NCBI RefSeq assembly: GCF_000422505.1
Contig: NZ_KE383865.1
Span: 468,726 to 532,725 of the forward strand
Direction of reading: 5' to 3'
Origin: Paenibacillus pinihumi DSM 23905 = JCM 16419
GTDB taxonomy: Bacteria; Bacillota; Bacilli; Paenibacillales; Paenibacillaceae
Length of the DNA stretch: 64,000 nt
The stretch's first letter is position 1. Every line of letters begins with the position of its first letter. The notes under the pieces were generated by a model. The model ran no database searches, was not told the DNA's origin, and worked only from the letters and a program-made list of their open reading frames with translations. The position numbers and the translations under genes are program-made. Positions 49,876 to 58,486 of the stretch are shown piece after piece.

Positions 49876-50077
49876 ACGGGCTTGCTGTCCTGAGTCTCCC
49901 CGACTAGGTCGATAACAGCTTGAACCTTGTCTGATTATGCGCTAAGATGTAGGTACGTTTTGGAATGCTTCTTCATATTCTATTTTGGAATAGGAGAGCG
50001 CACGCTTTGTCCGCCAGCAGGACGGCGAAGCCCCTGACAAATCATTTCGTTACTAACATCAGGAAAGCGGTGTATCT

Positions 50078-50887
50078 GTGCAACAACCGATAGCTATACT
50101 GGATTCAGGGGTCGGCGGTCTGACAGTCGTCAAGGAAGTTATGCGTCAGCTCCCCCGTGAGAAAATTATTTATTTCGGGGATACGGCACGCGCGCCCTAT
50201 GGTCCTCGTCCATCCGAAGAGGTGCTTCGGTTTACGAGAGAAATTGTAGATTATTTAATTCAATTTAATCCGAAAATGATTGTTATTGCTTGTAACACAG
50301 CAACAGCGGTAGCTTTGAAGGATATTCGCTCGCGGGTTAATGTACCTGTTGTTGGCGTGATTTATCCGGGAGCCCGAGCTGCGATCGGACGTACCCAGAC
50401 AGGCTATGTCGGTGTAATCGGAACAGAGGGAACGATTAACAGCGGCGCTTACGAGGTTGCGCTCAAGCGGCTCAGACCGGATATTGAAGTGTTCAGCAAG
50501 GCCTGCCCCAAATTTGTACCGCTTGTCGAGCGGGGCAATTTCCGTTCCACAGAGACTTACGATGCAGTCCAAAGCTCACTTCAGGGGCTGAAGGGCAGTC
50601 CGATAGATTGTCTGATTCTCGGGTGTACCCATTATCCGTATTTGGCGGAGACCATCTCAGAGGTCATGGGACCGGAAGTGACGCTGATCAGCTCGGCGGA
50701 TGAGACGGCCCGTGAAATCAGCACAATTCTGTATGATCAGGGCAAGCTGTCCCGCAATGAGCCTGTGCCTGTGCACCAATTTTGCTGCAGCGGCGATCCG
50801 CGGCTGTTCAAGTCTATCGCACAGCAATGGCTGAACAAGGAAATCGAGCTGACTCCGGTTGTTTGGCAGGTTCCAAAGATCGGTTAG
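50078..50887 (+). CDS. murI: Glutamate racemase
   Basis: A 269-residue enzyme making D-glutamate for peptidoglycan. The two catalytic cysteines lie in IVIACNTATAVALKDI and LILGCTHYPYLAETI; the N-terminal motif is PIAILDSGVGGLTVVKEVMR with YFGDTARAPYGPRP. GTG 50078 is the likely start, with AGGAAAG about 11 nt upstream. It is equivalent to B. subtilis RacE. The gene is not in a visible operon with cell-wall genes. Confidence 0.94.
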   Translation: MQQPIAILDSGVGGLTVVKEVMRQLPREKIIYFGDTARAPYGPRPSEEVLRFTREIVDYLIQFNPKMIVIACNTATAVALKDIRSRVNVPVVGVIYPGARAAIGRTQTGYVGVIGTEGTINSGAYEVALKRLRPDIEVFSKACPKFVPLVERGNFRSTETYDAVQSSLQGLKGSPIDCLILGCTHYPYLAETISEVMGPEVTLISSADETAREISTILYDQGKLSRNEPVPVHQFCCSGDPRLFKSIAQQWLNKEIELTPVVWQVPKIG

Positions 50888-50973
50888 GTGCAAATAAACA
50901 TATTAAAGACATTAGCCCAGCCATCCCGACATAAAAATGAAGGTAAAATGTCATTTTAACGGGAGGCGGACCT

Positions 50974-52077
50974 TTGTACAATTTACCTTTTTATATGGTT
51001 CAGCCCGGTGATACCCCAGAACGTATCGCCGGGCGTTTTGGTGTGCAGGAAATTGCGCTATATAAGGCCAATCCATTTATTAAACCGGGTCGTCTGCTCG
51101 TTCCGGGTCTGCAACTTCAACTGCCGATAATAAAGACGGATTTTCAGTGGAATCCTTGGGATGGGCAGCGGATTGTCCAGGCCAGCCATGACTACGGTTA
51201 TCCTGAGCTGTGTTATCAGATCGGACTGCTTCAGCGGCGCTATCCCTTTATCGGCTGTGAAGATATCGGGGGAAGTGCGGACGGCAGAAGAATACACGCG
51301 CTTTGTATAGGAACAGGGAAAAAGAAAATTCAGATCAATGCTTCCTTCCATGCGAATGAATGGATTACAACGTTACTGGCGATGAGATTTGCAGAGGATT
51401 ACGCAAGAGCCCTGGCAACAAAAGAGGAGCTGCGTATTGCTGGTGAAAATGAGACACTGGATGTGCATGCGCTCAGCCGTGAAGTGACCTTATGGATTGT
51501 CCCGATGGTGAACCCGGACGGTGTAGAGCTTGTCCAAAATGGGCTGAATGAGGCACATCCGCGGTATGAGGAGCTTCGGTCACTGAATCCGGACGGCGCT
51601 GATTATTCCGGCTGGAAGGCGAATATTAACGGTGTGGACTTGAACGACCAGTTCCCCGCCCATTGGGAAGAGGAGGTACGGAGGCGCGGACATGACGGGC
51701 CGGGGCCGCGTGACTATCCAGGACTGGCACCGCTTAGCGAGCCGGAAGCGAAGGCTGTGTACGACTTTACAATCAAGCAGCAGTTTGCTATGGTTCTGGC
51801 TCTTCATACCCAGGGGCAGGAAATCTATTGGAACTACCGGGGCTATGAGCCTGCCAATGCAGAACTGATAGCGGGCAGGCTGGCCGCAGCCAGCGGCTAT
51901 GTGGCGGTCAAGCTGGAGGGCAGCGATGCGGGCTTCAAGGACTGGTTCATTCAGGAATTTGGCAGACCCGGATTTACAGTCGAGGCCGGACTGGGTGTTA
52001 ATCCGCTTCCGATCGGTCAGTTCGATGAGATCTATGTGGGCATCCAAAAATTACTATTGACAGCGCTAAGGCTGTAA
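50974..52077 (+). CDS. LysM-containing M14 zinc carboxypeptidase (gamma-D-glutamyl-diamino acid endopeptidase type)
   Basis: A 367-residue protein. An N-terminal LysM module (FYMVQPGDTPERIAGRFGVQ) is followed by an M14 domain with zinc ligands HxxE in SFHANEWITT and a His in LALHTQGQEIYWNY. The catalytic Glu lies in FTVEAGLGVNP. There is no signal peptide, as in the sporulation enzyme endopeptidase I. It cleaves gamma-D-Glu-diaminopimelate bonds of cortex or wall peptides. TTG 50974 follows GGAGG by 7 nt. Confidence 0.88.
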   Translation: MYNLPFYMVQPGDTPERIAGRFGVQEIALYKANPFIKPGRLLVPGLQLQLPIIKTDFQWNPWDGQRIVQASHDYGYPELCYQIGLLQRRYPFIGCEDIGGSADGRRIHALCIGTGKKKIQINASFHANEWITTLLAMRFAEDYARALATKEELRIAGENETLDVHALSREVTLWIVPMVNPDGVELVQNGLNEAHPRYEELRSLNPDGADYSGWKANINGVDLNDQFPAHWEEEVRRRGHDGPGPRDYPGLAPLSEPEAKAVYDFTIKQQFAMVLALHTQGQEIYWNYRGYEPANAELIAGRLAAASGYVAVKLEGSDAGFKDWFIQEFGRPGFTVEAGLGVNPLPIGQFDEIYVGIQKLLLTALRL

Positions 52078-52139
52078 TTTGCTTGCCGGCAGGTGCGGTA
52101 TGCTATAATAGCGGAAACTTGAGAAGGGGGACGGTCCCA

Positions 52140-52376
52140 ATGCGCAAACTGCTTTCGCTCCGCCATTGGAAGCAGGTATTTATCCGCATCTACCGGCTGC
52201 TTATTTCCAGGCAGGTGCCTGTGCACCAGAAGCTGCTGTTTGTCATTCCGGTTCTGCTGTATTGGGTACTGCCGGATGTGCTGCCATTTTTGCCGATTGA
52301 TGATATTGCAGTCACGATGATTGCGGCCGAATGGTTCACCAGGTGGATGGAAGGCAAGCATAAAACGCCTTCTTAA
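52140..52376 (+). CDS. Small DUF1232-like membrane protein
   Basis: A 78-residue protein. LLFVIPVLLYWVLPDVLPFL and PIDDIAVTMIAAEWFTRW give the helix-loop pattern of DUF1232. The N-terminus is basic (MRKLLSLRHWKQVFIRIYR). ATG 52140 follows AAGGGGG by 9 nt; an upstream frame from 52083 has no ribosome site. Function is unknown. Confidence 0.72.
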   Translation: MRKLLSLRHWKQVFIRIYRLLISRQVPVHQKLLFVIPVLLYWVLPDVLPFLPIDDIAVTMIAAEWFTRWMEGKHKTPS

Positions 52377-52468
52377 CAACGGGTCAGCGCTTTGCGCGAG
52401 GATTGTACCGGACGGTTGAACTTCCGGCTTGTTTTCATTACAATACAGATAAAAGGAGCTGGAAGAAG

Positions 52469-52771
52469 ATGAAATGTAAAATTTCGCGCAATGCCGCCAA
52501 GGTGCTGCAGCTTGAATTGGACAAGCCTGAAAATGAGGGCAAGCTGCTGCGTGTTTTTGTAACGCATAAGCATGGTGACCATGCCCATTATGGCATGCAG
52601 ATCGACGTTCCGACGGATGCGGACGTTGTCGTGTCTACAGATAAAGAGATCGACGTGATTCTTGTGAAGGACGAGCCAATGCTCGATGGAATCCGTATCG
52701 ATTATTTTTATGTACCTGAAGAGGGCTTCGCCATCACGAACCCTTCCAAGGGCAATCACGGGGATCACTAA
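52469..52771 (+). CDS. HesB/IscA-like protein without Fe-S cysteines
   Basis: A 100-residue protein with the A-type carrier fold: MKCKISRNAAKVLQLELDKP, FVTHKHGDHAHYGMQIDVP, IDYFYVPEEGFAITNPSKGN. A-type carriers end in a CGCG motif; here the region is GNHGDH with no Cys, and His residues cluster instead (THKHGDHAH). It may bind a metal other than an Fe-S cluster. AAAGGAG precedes the ATG. It is followed after 33 nt by the DUF1450 gene. Confidence 0.78.
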   Translation: MKCKISRNAAKVLQLELDKPENEGKLLRVFVTHKHGDHAHYGMQIDVPTDADVVVSTDKEIDVILVKDEPMLDGIRIDYFYVPEEGFAITNPSKGNHGDH

Positions 52772-52804
52772 CCCGGGGAAGAAGCGAAGAACGGGGAAAC
52801 GTAA

Positions 52805-53026
52805 ATGGCTAATGATATCCGCATTTGTGACAAATGCAAGCATATGAAGGTCAAAACGATGCTGTCCAAGCTCAAGCAGCTTGATCCGGAATCCGAGGTC
52901 CGCGTCGGCTGCAAATCGTATTGCGGCCCGTGTGCCCGCAAAGCTTTCATCTTTATCAACGGACGCTACATTACCGCGCCTACAGAGGATGAGGCCGTAG
53001 AATTGGCCCGGAAATTTGTCAAATAG
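52805..53026 (+). CDS. DUF1450 protein (YuzB family)
   Basis: A 73-residue protein with four to five cysteines, CDKCKHMKVKTML and VGCKSYCGPCARKAFIFING, the pattern of the thioredoxin-like YuzB/DUF1450 family. It may bind zinc or an Fe-S cluster. It lies immediately downstream of the HesB-like gene, probably co-transcribed, and ends at a strong terminator. Its function is unknown. Confidence 0.85.
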   Translation: MANDIRICDKCKHMKVKTMLSKLKQLDPESEVRVGCKSYCGPCARKAFIFINGRYITAPTEDEAVELARKFVK

Positions 53027-53030
53027 CAAT

Positions 53031-53082
53031 AAAGGAGCTGAACCAGCGGCATAATAGCCGTGTGTTCAGCTCCTTTGTCTTT
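53031..53082. terminator. Terminator between DUF1450 and rlmL
   Basis: AAAGGAGCTGAAC pairs with GTTCAGCTCCTTT, and an inner GCGGC/GCCGT stem is present. T-rich sequence follows on the plus strand. The two genes converge here. Confidence 0.8.
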
Positions 53083-53118
53083 ATTGCACTTCAGTACTGC
53101 CTGATTTCAGCAAGATCC

Positions 53119-54264
53119 TTAATGGGACTGCGGGCGGGGAGGCAGCGGTCCGAAATATTGATAGAGCGCGCATTCGATCCGCCCGTTATACAATTTGCGC
53201 TTTTTGTCTGCTGGCCGTCCGAAGTAATGCTCAAAGCTTTTGGCCGGACTAATGGCAAATAAGGACCAGTTTGGCTGGCGACTGGCCATTGTACCAAGCT
53301 GGCGCACAGCTTTCTCCGCTTCCTGGTCATCCCCAAGCCGCTGTCCATAAGGCGGATTCGTCAGTATGCAGCCGTAATCGCCCAGTGGAACCGCTTTGTT
53401 TACAGGAACCGGCTGGAAGGAAATTTCATTGCCGAGACCGGCTTTTTTGGCTGCACCTCTGGCAATCTCGATCGCATTTGGATCAATATCCGAGCCGGTA
53501 ATTTCCAGCGGAATATCATCCTTCACCGCATCATACGCTTCCTCGCGTGCCTGCTCCCAGCGATTCTCGCCGATGATCGGCCAATGATCGCTGCTAAAGC
53601 TGCGGCGGATGCCCGGGGCAATGTTCCAGCCGATCAAAGCTGCTTCGATCGGCAGTGTGCCGGAGCCGCAGAACGGGTCATGCAGCGGACGTTCCGGACG
53701 CCAGCGGCTGAGCAGGACGATTGCGGCAGCCATCGTTTCCTTAAGCGGCGCTTCGGTTGCGACCTTGCGGTAACCGCGCTTGTGAAGGCTTGGCCCAGTC
53801 GTATCCAGTGTAAGCAGTGCAATATCATTCAGCAGAGAAACCTCGGCGACGTAGCGCGCCCCGTTTTCCGGGAACCATTCATGCTTGTACTGCTGCTTCA
53901 TTTTTTCTACGATTGCCTTCTTCACAATCCCCTGGCAGGCTGGCACACTGGATAGCTGCGACTTGTGGGAGCGGCCCTCCACCGGGAATTCACCGTTCTC
54001 TGGAATCCAGTCAGGCCAGTCAAGCGCCTTCGTCCCCTCGAACAGCTCGTCAAAGGTGCGGGCGGGGAATTCACCCATCTTGATCAGAATCCGGTCTGCT
54101 GTACGCAGCCACAGATTCGTGCGGCAGATATCCTCATAGCCGCCATCGAAATTGACTCTTCCATTTTCTGTTTTCGTGTTCTCATACCCCAGCTCTTTCA
54201 GCTCGCGGGCGACAATAGCCTCAAGTCCCATTGGACAGGTAGCTATCAGTTGCAGGTTCTTCAT
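53119..54264 (-). CDS. THUMP-domain 23S rRNA guanine N2-methyltransferase (RlmL/YpsC-like)
   Basis: A 381-residue class I RNA methyltransferase. An N-terminal THUMP domain (to about residue 160) is followed by a Rossmann domain with DPFCGSGTLPIEAALI (SAM site) and the N6/N2-type motif LTNPPYGQRLG. It methylates a guanine of 23S rRNA, as RlmL and B. subtilis YpsC do. ATG 54264 follows GGAGTG by 11 nt; the frame from 54345 lacks a site. Confidence 0.9.
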   Translation of the reverse strand: MKNLQLIATCPMGLEAIVARELKELGYENTKTENGRVNFDGGYEDICRTNLWLRTADRILIKMGEFPARTFDELFEGTKALDWPDWIPENGEFPVEGRSHKSQLSSVPACQGIVKKAIVEKMKQQYKHEWFPENGARYVAEVSLLNDIALLTLDTTGPSLHKRGYRKVATEAPLKETMAAAIVLLSRWRPERPLHDPFCGSGTLPIEAALIGWNIAPGIRRSFSSDHWPIIGENRWEQAREEAYDAVKDDIPLEITGSDIDPNAIEIARGAAKKAGLGNEISFQPVPVNKAVPLGDYGCILTNPPYGQRLGDDQEAEKAVRQLGTMASRQPNWSLFAISPAKSFEHYFGRPADKKRKLYNGRIECALYQYFGPLPPRPQSH

Positions 54265-54393
54265 AGGTTTCTTTTCACTCCGTATTATCAGCTTGGCCTT
54301 GTGTCTGCAATTGCGATTTGTAATCACAGGCCCAACAACATACAATCAAGTATAGGATAAAGTAGAATGATTGACAAACACGGAGGAGATTTC

Positions 54394-55023
54394 ATGGAAG
54401 CAGCAGAGAAATATGTAGCGGAACTTTTCCGCGAGGATGAGCATTTGGGACGGGCGAAGAAGGGGATTCGCGAAGCCGGCATGCCGGAGATTTCTATCCA
54501 GCCTGCCTTCGGCAGAATGCTGACGATGCTTGTGTATACGTCCGGAGCGCAAAATATTTTGGAGATTGGTGCGCTTGGCGGGTACAGCGGCATCTGCCTG
54601 GCCCGCGGTCTGCGGGAAGGGGGCAGCCTTACCTCGCTGGAGCTGGAGGCGAAGTATGCCGACGTAGCGCAGCGGCATCTGGATGCGGCAGGGCTTGGCA
54701 ATAAGGTTACATACCGGATTGGCGATGCGGCCCAAAGCCTCGCTGAGCTGGAGCAGGAAGAGAGGCGCTTTGATTTCTTCTTCATTGACGCTGACAAGCA
54801 GGGCTACCCGGTTTATCTGGACTATGCGCTGCGGCTGGCCCGCCCGGGAGCACTGATTGTTGCGGATAATACATTGCTCAGAGGACGGGTGACTGATCCT
54901 GACAAGCAGGGCCCGTCCGTAGAGGCAATGCGCAGCTTTAATGAACGGCTGGCGACGGATGAGCGCCTAATCAGCACCCTGATCCCGGCGTACGACGGGC
55001 TCTCCGTTGCCGTGGTGAAGTGA
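54394..55023 (+). CDS. Class I SAM-dependent O-methyltransferase (YrrM-like)
   Basis: A 209-residue enzyme of the COMT-like family. The SAM motif is ILEIGALGGYSGICLARGLR, followed by TSLELEAKYADVAQRHL, FDFFFIDADKQGYPVY (metal and SAM site) and ALIVADNTLLRG. ATG 54394 follows GGAGGAG. The substrate is unknown; in Bacillales YrrM-like enzymes may methylate tRNA wobble uridine derivatives. Its 3' end overlaps the convergent MFS gene by 57 nt. Confidence 0.88.
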   Translation: MEAAEKYVAELFREDEHLGRAKKGIREAGMPEISIQPAFGRMLTMLVYTSGAQNILEIGALGGYSGICLARGLREGGSLTSLELEAKYADVAQRHLDAAGLGNKVTYRIGDAAQSLAELEQEERRFDFFFIDADKQGYPVYLDYALRLARPGALIVADNTLLRGRVTDPDKQGPSVEAMRSFNERLATDERLISTLIPAYDGLSVAVVK

Positions 55024-56196
55024 GCGGCGCACCCACAGGAAATTAAGCAGGAACATGCCGGATGAGATGAGAAAGACGCCGCTGATTCCGGTCCAGCCGG
55101 AAATAACCCCTCCTGTTATCGGCCCGACCATATTGCCGAGACTGAGCATGCTGCTGTTAAAGCTGTATGCGCGGCTTTCTCTTCCTTCCGGCGTATACCG
55201 CCGAATCAGCGAGTTCACGGTTGGAATCAGGCCGCCTAGGAAAATGCCAAGCAGGAACCGTACGATCAGCAGTTGCCAGACGGTGCCGACGAATGCTTGC
55301 GGGATGAACAGGATCGCAGCCCCAAGCAGGGCGACGCCGAGTATTTTCTCCGGCCCGATCCGGTCTCCCAGCTTGCCAAGCAGCGGCGCTGCCACCATAT
55401 TCGACAGTCCGGTCACGGAGCCGACAAAGCCGGCCCAGAATGCCACATTCTCCGCTGTTCCATGCAGATGCTGTACGTACAGCGGAATGAGCGGCATGGG
55501 CGATATCATGGCGAATTGAATCATAAAGGTTACAGCGTAAAGGGCGTTGAGCTGGGGTACTTTTGTCAGTTCGCGAAGCCCCTGTACAACCGAGACCTGC
55601 GGAGCAGCCGCGGCTTTCTCCTTATCGAATTTCTCCTTGACCGTAAACATGGCCAGCATGGAGGCAATAAACAGAAGCGAGCCTGTAATATAAAAGATCG
55701 GCCGGTAGCCGAAGGCATTCGCCATCATACCGCCGAAAAAAGGTCCAAGAATTGTACCGGCTATCGCTCCCGATTGCAGCGTACCCATGACGAAGCCCAT
55801 TTTTTCTTTGGGCGCTGTCGAAGAGACAAGCGATATCGATGCCGGATTAAAGCCGGATATCGTTCCGTTGACCATCCTCAGCACCAGCAGATGCCAGGGG
55901 GCAGTTGCAAAGCCCATCATCGTCATGACAATGGCCATCCCGAAGCCGGAGCGAAGCAGCATAACCTTCCGGCCGTAACGGTCCGACAGCTTCCCCCATA
56001 GCGGCTGAAATAAAAAAGATGTAACAAAATTTCCGGCAAATATCAGGCCGGCCCAGGTGCCGATCTGGTGCTCATCCTGCAGGCCGAGATCATTTTGCAG
56101 ATAAAGAGACAGAAAAGGGACAATCATTGTCATTCCAGCCATGACAAGGAATTGCCCAAACCATAGAACGATCAGATTGACTTTCCATTGTTCCAT
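54967..56196 (-). CDS. MFS multidrug transporter (DHA1 family)
   Basis: A 409-residue 12-helix transporter. NLIVLWFGQFLVMAGMTMIV starts helix 1; the loop motif is GKLSDRYGRKVMLLRSG; the antiporter motif on helix 5 is SGAIAGTILGPFFGG. It exports drugs with proton uptake. The ATG is preceded by GGAGGTG. The overlap of 57 nt with the convergent methyltransferase gene means part of the C-terminus is encoded opposite the enzyme's last codons. Substrate unknown. Confidence 0.87.
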   Translation of the reverse strand: MEQWKVNLIVLWFGQFLVMAGMTMIVPFLSLYLQNDLGLQDEHQIGTWAGLIFAGNFVTSFLFQPLWGKLSDRYGRKVMLLRSGFGMAIVMTMMGFATAPWHLLVLRMVNGTISGFNPASISLVSSTAPKEKMGFVMGTLQSGAIAGTILGPFFGGMMANAFGYRPIFYITGSLLFIASMLAMFTVKEKFDKEKAAAAPQVSVVQGLRELTKVPQLNALYAVTFMIQFAMISPMPLIPLYVQHLHGTAENVAFWAGFVGSVTGLSNMVAAPLLGKLGDRIGPEKILGVALLGAAILFIPQAFVGTVWQLLIVRFLLGIFLGGLIPTVNSLIRRYTPEGRESRAYSFNSSMLSLGNMVGPITGGVISGWTGISGVFLISSGMFLLNFLWVRRSLHHGNGEPVVRRDQGAD

Positions 56197-56389
56197 TGCC
56201 CGTATGCACCTCCATATGCTGCAAATTCAGTTTCTTCCATTCCGGCAATACGAGTCAAATTCTAGTATATCACAGCTGGCAAGTTTCTCCTTCCTGATAA
56301 CGCCCACATTGTCAAACTATTGTCATACTAGAGCAACGGTCAGCGGTTGTTAGCTATAGTCAAAAAGGGCATAATGGAAGGTAATACGC

Positions 56390-57469
56390 ATGAAATGGGG
56401 AACACAAATGACATACAACGACCGGTTTATTCGCGCTTGCCGCAAGGAAAGCGTGGATCAATTGCCTGTCTGGTATATGAGGCAAGCGGGCCGTTATGAC
56501 CCGGATTACCGCAAAATTAAAGAAAACTATTCGCTTCTCGAAATTTGCCGACAGCCGGAGCTGGCTGCCGAAGTGACGCTGATGCCGGTGAAAAAGCTGG
56601 GTGTCGACGCCGCTATTTTATATTCGGATATTATGAATCCGGTTGCTTCCATCGGAATCGATTTTGATATTGTGCAAAATATTGGTCCTGTTATACATAA
56701 CCCGATCCGCAGCAAGGCGGATGTCGAGCGTTTGAAGCCAATTGATGTAGAGGGCGATCTGTCCCATGTCATCGAGACAATCCGCATTCTGGACCGTGAG
56801 CTGACTGTTCCGCTTATTACGTTTGCCGGAGCGCCGTTCACGATTGCCAGCTATCTGATTGAAGGCCGTCCTTCCAAAAACTACATCCGCACCAAGGAAA
56901 TGATGTACAGCGAGCCTGAGGTATGGCACCTGCTAATGGAGAAGCTCGGCGATATGGTCATCACCTATTTGCGTGCACATATGGCCGCAGGCGGCAAGGC
57001 ATTCCAGCTGTTTGACAGCTGGGTAGGGGCACTGTCCCCTTATGATTTCCAAAAATTCGTACTGCCGACCATTGAGCGGATTTTTGATTCGCTATCCGAC
57101 CTTAGCCAGCCTAAAATCTACTTCCCTGGCGTAAGCTCCGGAGAGCTGCTGCCGGTGCTTGGCAATGTGAAGGCCGATGTAATCGGTCTGGACTGGCGTG
57201 TCTCAATTGCCGAAGGCAGAAGAAGACTGGGAGGCAAATATGCGGTACAAGGCAACCTGGACCCGCTTGTGCTGACAGCCCCCCAATCCGTTATTGAAGA
57301 ATACGCGGCTGCCATTATCGATCAGGGACTTGAACAGCCGGGCTTTGTCTTCAATCTGGGACACGGGCTGTTCCCGGAAGCATCGCTGGACAAGCTGCGT
57401 GAGCTGACAGGCTTTATTCACCAGTATTCGCAACAGAAAATCACCGCGCTTAGCGGACAAAGGAGCTGA
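56390..57469 (+). CDS. hemE: Uroporphyrinogen decarboxylase
   Basis: A 359-residue enzyme of haem synthesis that removes four carboxyl groups from uroporphyrinogen III to give coproporphyrinogen III. The signatures are PVWYMRQAGRYDPDYRKIKE, LYSDIMNPVASIGIDFDI, FAGAPFTIASYLIEG and FDSWVGALSPYDF. ATG 56390 has GGAAGG 8 nt upstream; ATG 56408 is a possible alternative. It is the first gene of hemE-hemH-hemY, the Firmicutes order. Confidence 0.95.
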   Translation: MKWGTQMTYNDRFIRACRKESVDQLPVWYMRQAGRYDPDYRKIKENYSLLEICRQPELAAEVTLMPVKKLGVDAAILYSDIMNPVASIGIDFDIVQNIGPVIHNPIRSKADVERLKPIDVEGDLSHVIETIRILDRELTVPLITFAGAPFTIASYLIEGRPSKNYIRTKEMMYSEPEVWHLLMEKLGDMVITYLRAHMAAGGKAFQLFDSWVGALSPYDFQKFVLPTIERIFDSLSDLSQPKIYFPGVSSGELLPVLGNVKADVIGLDWRVSIAEGRRRLGGKYAVQGNLDPLVLTAPQSVIEEYAAAIIDQGLEQPGFVFNLGHGLFPEASLDKLRELTGFIHQYSQQKITALSGQRS

Positions 57470-57475
57470 CCATCC

Positions 57476-58405
57476 ATGGCACAGCCAAAAATCGGTGTGC
57501 TCGTCATGTCCTACGGGACACCTGAGAGCATGGAGGATGTTAAGGAATACTATACCCATATCCGCCGCGGCAATCCGCCTTCCGAAGAGCAACTTGCCGA
57601 TTTGACTGGCCGTTATGAGGCGATTGTTGGCGGCTTTTTCCCGCTTCGCAAAAATACCGATAATCAGGTAGCAGGGCTCCAGGCGACACTGGACCGTCTT
57701 GCTCCGGATTGTTATGTCTGCTATCAAGGGCTGAAACATGCAAAGCCGTATATTGAAGATGGCGTGAAGCAGATGCGTGAAGACGGCATCACGGAAGCAG
57801 TAGGAATTGTGCTCGCTCCGCATTATTCCACGATGAGTGTGGGCAGCTACATCAAACGGGCCAAGGAAACGGCAGACTCGGTTGGCATCCGCATGAAGTT
57901 TGTTGAGGAATACCATCTGCATCCGAAGCTGGTTGAGGCGTTGACTGTACGGGTAATAGACGGGATTGGCAAGCTGGGTTCCGAGCCTTCCGCAAATGAT
58001 GTGAAGGTGCTGTTCAGTGCGCACAGCCTGCCCGAACGGATTGTTCAGATGAAAGACCCGTATCCGGAGCAATTGCTGGCTACGTCCAAGGCGGTGGCGG
58101 AAGCGGCAGGAGTTCAGGACTGGGAGTTTACCTGGCAGAGCGCAGGCAGAACACATGAACCATGGCTGGGACCGGACATTCTGGATACCCTGCAGGCGAT
58201 TAGCGGCGCAGGGGCGAAAAAGGTGCTGGGAGCGCCTATCGGATTTGTGTCCGATCATCTGGAGGTGCTCTACGATCTGGATATCGAGGCCAAGGCTGAA
58301 GCGGACAAGCTGGGCATGCAATTTGAGCGGATTGAAATGCTGAATACCGATCCACTATACATGGAAGTATTGGCGGATTCGGTCATAGGCGCCAACGCCA
58401 AATAG
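57476..58405 (+). CDS. hemH: Coproporphyrin ferrochelatase
   Basis: A 309-residue chelatase inserting Fe2+ into coproporphyrin III in the Gram-positive haem route. IGVLVMSYGTPESMEDVKEY starts the protein, then LAPHYSTMSVGSYIKRA (metal-site His), LFSAHSLPERIV and WQSAGRTHEPWLGPDI, with GFVSDHLEVLYDLDIE near the end. The gene starts 6 nt after the hemE stop, with GGAG upstream. It is known as CpfC in coproporphyrin-dependent organisms. Confidence 0.95.
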   Translation: MAQPKIGVLVMSYGTPESMEDVKEYYTHIRRGNPPSEEQLADLTGRYEAIVGGFFPLRKNTDNQVAGLQATLDRLAPDCYVCYQGLKHAKPYIEDGVKQMREDGITEAVGIVLAPHYSTMSVGSYIKRAKETADSVGIRMKFVEEYHLHPKLVEALTVRVIDGIGKLGSEPSANDVKVLFSAHSLPERIVQMKDPYPEQLLATSKAVAEAAGVQDWEFTWQSAGRTHEPWLGPDILDTLQAISGAGAKKVLGAPIGFVSDHLEVLYDLDIEAKAEADKLGMQFERIEMLNTDPLYMEVLADSVIGANAK

Positions 58406-58486
58406 AGGCTGATTTGATAACGATAGAATCATGAATCCGCCGGTCAACGATCAGGCGGGTTCATGGTAAAAAGGGAGCGGTAATGA

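Noticed and set aside
57203-58321. 372-codon antisense open frame opposite hemE/hemH
   Set aside because: It crosses two real genes and has no ribosome site or family features.
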